DNA of 10,008 bases from CAZABG01 sp964460985 (lineage in GTDB: Bacteria > Chlamydiota > Chlamydiia > Chlamydiales > Parachlamydiaceae). Made by a program: the position numbers and the translations under genes. Positions 4,822-10,008 of the stretch are shown here, in pieces. Below the pieces are notes generated by a model. The model was not told the DNA's origin and searched no databases. It saw only the letters and a program-made list of their open reading frames with translations. Positions within the stretch are counted from its first letter, which is position 1. The number at the start of each line of letters is the position of its first letter. The stretch covers positions 1 through 10,008 of the forward strand of contig CAYWQX010000056.1 of NCBI GenBank assembly GCA_964460985.1. The letters are read 5' to 3'.

Positions 4822-6553
4822 GGGTGTTACCTAACTCCCGCTTCAATTCAGAGGGAAGTTCTCCTTTGAAAAGTTTAAAGTATTCTTTCAGATCTTCGAC
4901 CTCTTTTTTTAAGGCCGCCTTATCGATGGCAGTAAGCTCAGGTGAAAACTCGGTTGGAACGATACCTATCGGCGTTTTTTTACCGTCTGCTTTCTTATCA
5001 ATCCTCTCAAAAATCCATTTTAGTACACGGATATTTTCTCCAAAACCGGGCCAAATAAATTCCCCTTTATCGTTTTTGCGAAACCAGTTCACAAGATAGA
5101 TTTGAGGAGGATTTGTCATTTGAGCTCCCATTTTGATCCAATGAGCAAAATAGTCGCCCATGTTGTAGCCGCAAAAGGGAAGCATCGCAAAAGGATCGTG
5201 CCTCAACTCGCCCACTTTTCCTTCTGCCGCAGCGGTCTGCTCGGAGGTAAGTCCTGCACCGAAGAGGACGCCATGATCCCAACTAAACGATTCGGTCACC
5301 AAAGGAATAGTAGTAGACCTTCTCCCGCCAAAAATAATGGCAGAAATAGGAACACCCGCCGGATCTTCCCATTTAGGATCTATGACGGGACACTGATTAG
5401 CATAACAGGTAAATCTAGAATTAGGATGAGCGGCTTTTTTAGAAGAGGCCGGAGTCCAATCTTGGCCAAGCCAATCTATCAGGTGATCAGGTTTTTTATC
5501 CGTTAAGCCTTCCCACCACACATCTCCCTCATCGGTCATCGCGACGTTGGTAAAAATGGTGTTTTCCCTGCAACTTTCAAGCGCATTTTTGTTTGATTTA
5601 AGAGATGTTCCCGGAGCTACTCCAAAAAAACCGAACTCTGGGTTGATGGCGTACAGCCTCCCATCTTGGCCGATCTTCATCCAAGCAATATCATCTCCCA
5701 CAGTTTCAATCTTCCAACCTGGAAGAGTGGGTGTCAGCATGGCTAAATTGGTCTTTCCGCAGGCAGAGGGAAACGCTGCCGCAAAGTATTTTTTCTCCCC
5801 TTCCGGATTGGTAATGCCAACGATCAACATATGTTCGGCAAGCCACCCTTCATCTCTCGCCATGACCGAGGCGATCCTAAGCGCATAGCATTTCTTTCCT
5901 AAAAGGGCGTTGCCTCCATAGCCGGACCCGTAAGAAAAAATCTCTCTCGTTTCAGGAAAATGGACAATCACTCTTTTCGAGATATTGCAGGGCCATGCGA
6001 TATCTGCCTCTCCCTCTTTTAGCGGCTGTCCGACAGAATGAAGGCCAGGGACATAGGGCTCGCCCTTATGAATTAAATCTAGAACTTCGCTACCCATACG
6101 GGTCATAATTCGCATGGAAGCAACTACGTAGGGAGAGTCGGTGATTTCAACCCCCACATGCGAAATGTGCGAACCGATAGGCCCCATGCTGTAAGGGACC
6201 ACATACATCGTTCGTCCCCGCATACACCCTTCGAATAAAGAGTGGAGATAACTTCTCATCTCTTCCGGCTCACGCCAGTTGTTCGTCGGCCCCGCATCCT
6301 CTTTTTTTTCTGAACAAATATAGGTGCAAGACTCAGTTCTTGCTACATCATCGGGATTCGATCTGGCGAGATAGCTATTTTTTCTTTTGGGGATATCAAT
6401 AATTGTCTTAGTCTCTTTCATTTTGCGGATGAGCTCCTGAAACTCTTTTTCAGAGCCATCGCATAGATGAATGTCTTTGGGTTGAGTCAAGGCGGCAACC
6501 TCCTCAATCCAATCTTCCAACTTTTTGTTATCTAACCCTTTAATGGGGGTCAT
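4799..6553 (-). CDS. pckG: Phosphoenolpyruvate carboxykinase (GTP)
   Basis: This cytosolic enzyme interconverts oxaloacetate + GTP and phosphoenolpyruvate + GDP + CO2, linking the TCA cycle with gluconeogenesis. The 584 residues match the GTP-dependent class in length and motifs. FPSACGKTNLAML (261-273) is the P-loop with the class-specific reactive cysteine C265. K220 (in GKKCYALRIAS) and H241 (AEHMLIVG) are the expected Mn ligands, together with an Asp in VGDDIAWM (285-292). RENTIFTNVAMTDEGDVWWEG (329-349), FGGRRSTTIPLVTES (408-422) and the guanine-pocket segment EFIWPGFGEN (498-507) are all present. Nothing catalytic appears to be missing. The ATG at 6553 overlaps the mreB stop (ATGA), with a weak AAGAG ribosome site, so translation is probably coupled to mreB. 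A perfect inverted repeat lies 14 nt upstream. C. trachomatis has the same mreB-pckA order. Confidence 0.97.
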   Translation of the reverse strand: MTPIKGLDNKKLEDWIEEVAALTQPKDIHLCDGSEKEFQELIRKMKETKTIIDIPKRKNSYLARSNPDDVARTESCTYICSEKKEDAGPTNNWREPEEMRSYLHSLFEGCMRGRTMYVVPYSMGPIGSHISHVGVEITDSPYVVASMRIMTRMGSEVLDLIHKGEPYVPGLHSVGQPLKEGEADIAWPCNISKRVIVHFPETREIFSYGSGYGGNALLGKKCYALRIASVMARDEGWLAEHMLIVGITNPEGEKKYFAAAFPSACGKTNLAMLTPTLPGWKIETVGDDIAWMKIGQDGRLYAINPEFGFFGVAPGTSLKSNKNALESCRENTIFTNVAMTDEGDVWWEGLTDKKPDHLIDWLGQDWTPASSKKAAHPNSRFTCYANQCPVIDPKWEDPAGVPISAIIFGGRRSTTIPLVTESFSWDHGVLFGAGLTSEQTAAAEGKVGELRHDPFAMLPFCGYNMGDYFAHWIKMGAQMTNPPQIYLVNWFRKNDKGEFIWPGFGENIRVLKWIFERIDKKADGKKTPIGIVPTEFSPELTAIDKAALKKEVEDLKEYFKLFKGELPSELKRELGNTLERLEST

Positions 6554-7644
6554 AAAATTCTCTTTTTCTTGAATTTATCAATAAATTCAAGGGCTTTTCC
6601 AGTCCCTAAACAAACGGCAAGCAAGGGATTTTGGGCAATTGTTACAGGAAGCCCTGTCTCTTTAATGAGGGCTTTATCAATCCCTTTAATGAGAGCGCCG
6701 CCGCCTGCTAACACTAAACCTCTTTCAACTAAGTCGGCAGCCAATTCAGCCGGGCACTTCTCTAAGACAAGTTTAACCGCTTCAATAATCTGCTGAATAG
6801 GCTCTGCCAAACACTCTCTGATTTCAACCGAGTTAATACGTTTTGTAACCGGCAGGCCCGCTACTTGATCGCGGCCGCGCACTTCCATCTCCAGCTCGCC
6901 TGTTCCAAGCGGGTAGGCAGATCCGATCGTCATTTTGATCTCTTCTGCCGTTCTTGGACCGATCATGAGGTTATAGGTACGGCGCATGTAGTTGATGATA
7001 CACTCATCAAACTCATCGCCCGCTATCCTAAGAGATCTTGATTCAACAATACCTCCTAAAGAGATAATTGCAATTTCGGTAGTTCCGCCGCCGATATCAA
7101 TAATCATGCTGGCATAGGGTTGCTCGACCGGAAGATCCACTCCAATAGCGGCTGCCATCGGCTCTTCAATCAGCATGACCTCTTGAGCTCCTGCATGCAA
7201 CGCAGAATCTTCTACTGCCCTTTTTTCTACCCCCGTAATCCCTGAGGGAACAGCAATCAGAATCTTGGGTCTCAAAAGAGATCGTGAGGGAGTCACCCTC
7301 TTGATCAAAGCTTTGAGCATCCCTTCCGCAATTTCAAAATCGGCGATCACCCCATCTTTCATCGGACGAACAGCGTGGATTTTACGGGGCGTTTTACCTA
7401 ACATCGCTTTCGCTTTATGACCGACGGCGAGCACTTCATTGGTCTGGGAATCTACTGCTACCACCGAAGGCTCCGCTAAAACAATGCCTTTTCCTCTTAC
7501 AAACACCAAGGTATTGGCCGTTCCAAGGTCGATTCCGATATCATTGGAGAATACTCCCCGGAATTTATTGACCTGGTTAAAACATCCTTTGGCGACCCCG
7601 TCAAAGAAACCTTTAACCCCTTTATCTGCTTTTTTTTGATTCAT
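6550..7644 (-). CDS. mreB: Rod-shape/division actin homologue MreB
   Basis: MreB is a bacterial actin that forms membrane-bound ATP-dependent filaments and directs peptidoglycan synthesis. In chlamydiae, which lack FtsZ, it organises the division septum. The 364 residues contain all nucleotide-binding motifs: phosphate 1 IGIDLGTANTLV (36-47), the catalytic-region IEEPMAAAIG (159-168), phosphate 2 IDIGGGTTEIAI (182-193), and the adenosine loop LAGGGALIKGID (312-323). The first ~33 residues (to VFSND) exceed the usual MreB start by about 25 residues and contain an amphipathic helix pattern (GVKGFFDGVAKGCFNQVNKF). Chlamydial MreB is known to carry such an extended N-terminus, which directs membrane association. 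The ATG at 7644 follows the helicase stop by 14 visible bases; the ribosome site is weak. The stop overlaps the pckG start. Confidence 0.97.
   Translation of the reverse strand: MNQKKADKGVKGFFDGVAKGCFNQVNKFRGVFSNDIGIDLGTANTLVFVRGKGIVLAEPSVVAVDSQTNEVLAVGHKAKAMLGKTPRKIHAVRPMKDGVIADFEIAEGMLKALIKRVTPSRSLLRPKILIAVPSGITGVEKRAVEDSALHAGAQEVMLIEEPMAAAIGVDLPVEQPYASMIIDIGGGTTEIAIISLGGIVESRSLRIAGDEFDECIINYMRRTYNLMIGPRTAEEIKMTIGSAYPLGTGELEMEVRGRDQVAGLPVTKRINSVEIRECLAEPIQQIIEAVKLVLEKCPAELAADLVERGLVLAGGGALIKGIDKALIKETGLPVTIAQNPLLAVCLGTGKALEFIDKFKKKRIL
6568..6591 (-). repeat. Perfect inverted repeat at the mreB/pckG junction
   Basis: CTTGAATTTAT and ATAAATTCAAG are exact reverse complements of 11 nt separated by 2 nt, inside the last codons of mreB (EFIDKF). 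In the mRNA this would fold as a 10-bp stem with a UUGA loop. It ends 14 nt before the pckG ATG, just upstream of its weak ribosome site. It is followed by A-rich, not U-rich, sequence in the transcribed direction, so it does not look like an intrinsic terminator. It could modulate mreB-pckG coupling, mark an RNA processing site, or be a chance result of codon use in AT-rich sequence. Confidence 0.7.
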
Positions 7645-7659
7645 GATTCTGTACTTAAT

Positions 7660-10008
7660 TTATGTTTGTAGTAGTTCAAGGACCTCTTCCCAAGTCAGTT
7701 TAGCAATAGCCTCTTCATCGCAGGTCACAACCTGTCTTACCAATTCCTTTTTACGTGACTGAAGCTCAACGATTTTCTCTTCAATCGAGTTTAAAGTCAC
7801 GAGTTTATATGACGAAACGGATTGCTTCTGCCCCAATCTGTGTACTCTATCGGTTGCTTGATTTTCAACAGCCGGATTCCACCACATATCGTAATGAATA
7901 ACCGTATCGGCACCGGTTAAATTCAATCCCGATCCGCCGGCCTTTAAGGAAACCAAGAAAACAGAAACATTTTCATCTTCATTGAACTTTTTGACAATAC
8001 CCAAGCGATTTTTTGAAGTACCGTCTAAATATTCATACTGAATTCTCATCCGATCAAGATCTTGTCTGATGATATCTAACATCTTCGTATACTGACTAAA
8101 GATAACGGTTTTGTGCTTGCCCTGTATTAATGTCTGCAAAAGTTCCATTAACATGTCGTATTTTGCAGAGTCGTGCACTTCCGCCTTCTCTTTGGCAAAG
8201 ATGGCCGGGTGGCAGCAGATCTGCTTCAAACGAGTAAGGGTTGCAAGGACATGAATTTGAACTTTATCAAACCCTTCTTTCTTAACCAGTTTCTTAAGCT
8301 CTTCGAGGGCCGATTCGGCATACGATTTATAGAGCTCTTTTTGCACATCGGAGAGTTGACAGTGATAAACAATTTCACTCACCGGCGGCAGATCTTCAAG
8401 CACATCCTTCTTCATACGGCGAAGAATGAAGGGCGACACTTTTCTTTTCAGCTGCTCTAAACTTTCATTCAAAGGCTTGATGGGGCTTTTGATATATTTC
8501 TCTAAAAATCTTTCATAGGTTGAGAGAAGTCCCGGCATCAAATAATCGAATAAACTCCACAATTCATCTAAAGAATTTTCAATAGGAGTGCCGGTTAAGA
8601 TCAGACGATGGCGCGCTTTAATCTGTTTAACGGACTTTGCGTTTCTGGTGCCGCGATTTTTGATATGCTGCGCCTCATCGAGAATCGCATATCCAAAATG
8701 GCTCTCTTCATAGATTTCAATATCTTTTTGAAGAAGGCTGTAGGATGTGATGACTAAATCATTCTTTTTTGCCTGTGCGATGAGCTTTTTTCTTTCGCTT
8801 GGGTTACCATCCACCACCAAACATTTGAGTTTAGGATTGAATTTTAGAACTTCTTCATACCAGTTATACACAAGAGATGTGGGGCACACCACAAGCGAGG
8901 GTATGCCTGGGTTTTCATGAATGAACTGCGTTAAAGCTAAAATAGCCTGATACGTTTTACCAAGACCCATATCATCGGCAAGAATACCACCCAAATGCAT
9001 CTGACGGATTTTTTCTAACCAATGCACCCCCTCTTCCTGGTAGCTTCTTAAAGGGAAGGCTGGGTTAACCGGAATCGCGGAGGGTTTTAGATCGGAGGCT
9101 CCAAGCATCTGCTTTTGAATCTTCTCGAGCTTCGAGCTCATTGAAAATTTTATCGGCAGCTTTTCAAAAATTTTCGGATCAAGGGCAACCAGATTGAATA
9201 AAGGACGATCTTCCATGTGATCATCCAAAACTTTGATGCCGATTTCATCAAAAATTTGAACGATCGGCTTCAGCTTTTCCAAGTCGAGCACTAGAATTTT
9301 ATAACCGCGGCTATTTTTGGAAGCTTTTTTGTAATTGAGCTCGATATAGGGTTTTTTCGATAGAAGGCAATCCCATAATAAATCTAACGTTGTTCCTTTA
9401 AGGTGTCCATTCACTTTAAGTTCGCATAAGAACTTATCAACTTGATCGCTCTCCTTTAAATTGAGCGAGAAGGTGGTATCATCATATAAAAATTGCTCAA
9501 GAAGATTCTCAGGACAATTAAATTTAACTCGATCCTGATTTTGCGGAATCACCTCCGTCATGAATTCGACGATTTTGCGATCATTTTTCGCAATAAAAAT
9601 CCCTTGCCCCGGATCAAAGATAAAATCCTGGAAAAGATTGTTTACAATCGCCTGTTCATCGGTGAGATTCCTTGCTAAAATACCTTTAGGGGTAACAAAG
9701 GAATTGACCTCCTCGAAAGTGAGTTGGCTGGCAGCAATGGGAACTTTAATTTGATCATAGGTAAAGCTGAGGGAAGCTTCGAGCTCCCCATTCATAAAAC
9801 TTAAGTCGCACTCAGCTTTTAAGGGTTTTACAAAAGGAAGGGTCACAAACTTTTCAACCACTTCACGATTAGAAATCCTTGCGATTTTGCTCAGTTCCGG
9901 AAGGGCGTTTTCAACAAACGTTCCAAATAGAGGCTCAGGAATCGTTAAATTATAAAAGTGGTTTAAGTTTCGAAGATGGGTTCTCTTAATATGATTTGGG
10001 AAAGGGTA
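7660..10008 (-). CDS. SNF2/SWI family DEAD-like helicase, C-terminal 782 residues (5' end outside window)
   Basis: This is a double-stranded-DNA translocase of the SNF2 (RapA/HepA-like) superfamily 2. The frame stays open to base 10008, so the true start lies outside; a GTG at 9861 is only an internal codon. Counting from the window edge, residues about 1-310 are the poorly conserved SNF2-associated region, and RSYQEEGVHWL opens the core at about 321. Motif I is ADDMGLGKT (344-352), Ia LVVCPTSLVYNW (about 372-383), II DEAQ (444-447), III LTGTP (471-475), the brace-like FILRRMKKDV (527-536), IV KTVIFSQY (633-640), V SLKAGGSGLNLTGAD (687-701), and VI DRVHRLGQ (720-727). All motifs are intact, so the ATPase should be active. 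Chlamydiae have such a gene (CT708) directly upstream of mreB. Its cellular role is unknown; chromatin-like or transcription-complex remodelling is the usual guess. Confidence 0.93.
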   Translation of the reverse strand, partial: YPFPNHIKRTHLRNLNHFYNLTIPEPLFGTFVENALPELSKIARISNREVVEKFVTLPFVKPLKAECDLSFMNGELEASLSFTYDQIKVPIAASQLTFEEVNSFVTPKGILARNLTDEQAIVNNLFQDFIFDPGQGIFIAKNDRKIVEFMTEVIPQNQDRVKFNCPENLLEQFLYDDTTFSLNLKESDQVDKFLCELKVNGHLKGTTLDLLWDCLLSKKPYIELNYKKASKNSRGYKILVLDLEKLKPIVQIFDEIGIKVLDDHMEDRPLFNLVALDPKIFEKLPIKFSMSSKLEKIQKQMLGASDLKPSAIPVNPAFPLRSYQEEGVHWLEKIRQMHLGGILADDMGLGKTYQAILALTQFIHENPGIPSLVVCPTSLVYNWYEEVLKFNPKLKCLVVDGNPSERKKLIAQAKKNDLVITSYSLLQKDIEIYEESHFGYAILDEAQHIKNRGTRNAKSVKQIKARHRLILTGTPIENSLDELWSLFDYLMPGLLSTYERFLEKYIKSPIKPLNESLEQLKRKVSPFILRRMKKDVLEDLPPVSEIVYHCQLSDVQKELYKSYAESALEELKKLVKKEGFDKVQIHVLATLTRLKQICCHPAIFAKEKAEVHDSAKYDMLMELLQTLIQGKHKTVIFSQYTKMLDIIRQDLDRMRIQYEYLDGTSKNRLGIVKKFNEDENVSVFLVSLKAGGSGLNLTGADTVIHYDMWWNPAVENQATDRVHRLGQKQSVSSYKLVTLNSIEEKIVELQSRKKELVRQVVTCDEEAIAKLTWEEVLELLQT

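Noticed and set aside
5102..5506. 134-codon plus-strand frame opposite pckG
   Set aside because: It lies wholly antisense to conserved PEPCK motifs, and its product is basic and low in recognisable features. It is a shadow frame.
9859..9861. GTG as the start of the SNF2 helicase
   Set aside because: The frame stays open without a stop for 49 more codons to the window edge, and chlamydial members are much longer, so this is an internal codon.

Overview
The window looks like a piece of a Chlamydiota chromosome, most likely from an environmental (amoeba- or protist-associated) chlamydia. The strongest clue is the minus-strand block SNF2/SWI helicase - mreB - GTP-type PEP carboxykinase - hypothetical gene. 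This matches, from memory, the order CT708 (SWI/SNF helicase) - CT709 (mreB) - CT710 (pckA) - CT711 of Chlamydia trachomatis. MreB also carries the long N-terminal extension typical of chlamydial MreB. Neither tRNA encodes its CCA end. The lineage is inferred from synteny and protein character, not from a database search.

Left part (1-1798, minus strand). Reading right to left: tRNA-Arg(UCG), a class I SAM-dependent methyltransferase, a possible 15-codon leader ORF, a long-form ribosome hibernation factor (hpf), and, starting on the very next base after the hpf stop, the first 56 codons of an HsdR_N-type nuclease-domain protein that runs off the window edge.

Middle part (1799-3584, plus strand). 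A short divergent control region separates tRNA-Arg from recO. RecO is short and lacks the usual zinc finger. Next come tRNA-Leu(GAG) with a good promoter, an RMD1/DUF155 membrane protein that has no Shine-Dalgarno and may be leaderless, and yidD, which overlaps the RMD1 gene by 20 nt.

Right part (3496-10008, minus strand). A compact operon runs SNF2 helicase (5' end outside the window) -> mreB (14-nt visible gap) -> pckG (TGA/ATG overlap) -> a membrane-anchored LysM protein (23-nt overlap, TTG start). The last gene converges on yidD and overlaps it tail-to-tail by 89 bp. MreB and a LysM (peptidoglycan-binding) protein in one transcription unit fit the chlamydial mode of MreB-directed septal peptidoglycan synthesis; PEPCK and the helicase seem to be passengers of long-standing synteny.

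There is no mobile element, CRISPR array or obvious recent transfer. No gene-free stretch exceeds about 100 bases. I see no clearly new defence or metabolic system. The most interesting items are the RMD1-YidD gene pair, the LysM partner of MreB, the leader region of hpf, the shared tRNA-Arg/recO promoter region, and a perfect inverted repeat just before the pckG start.
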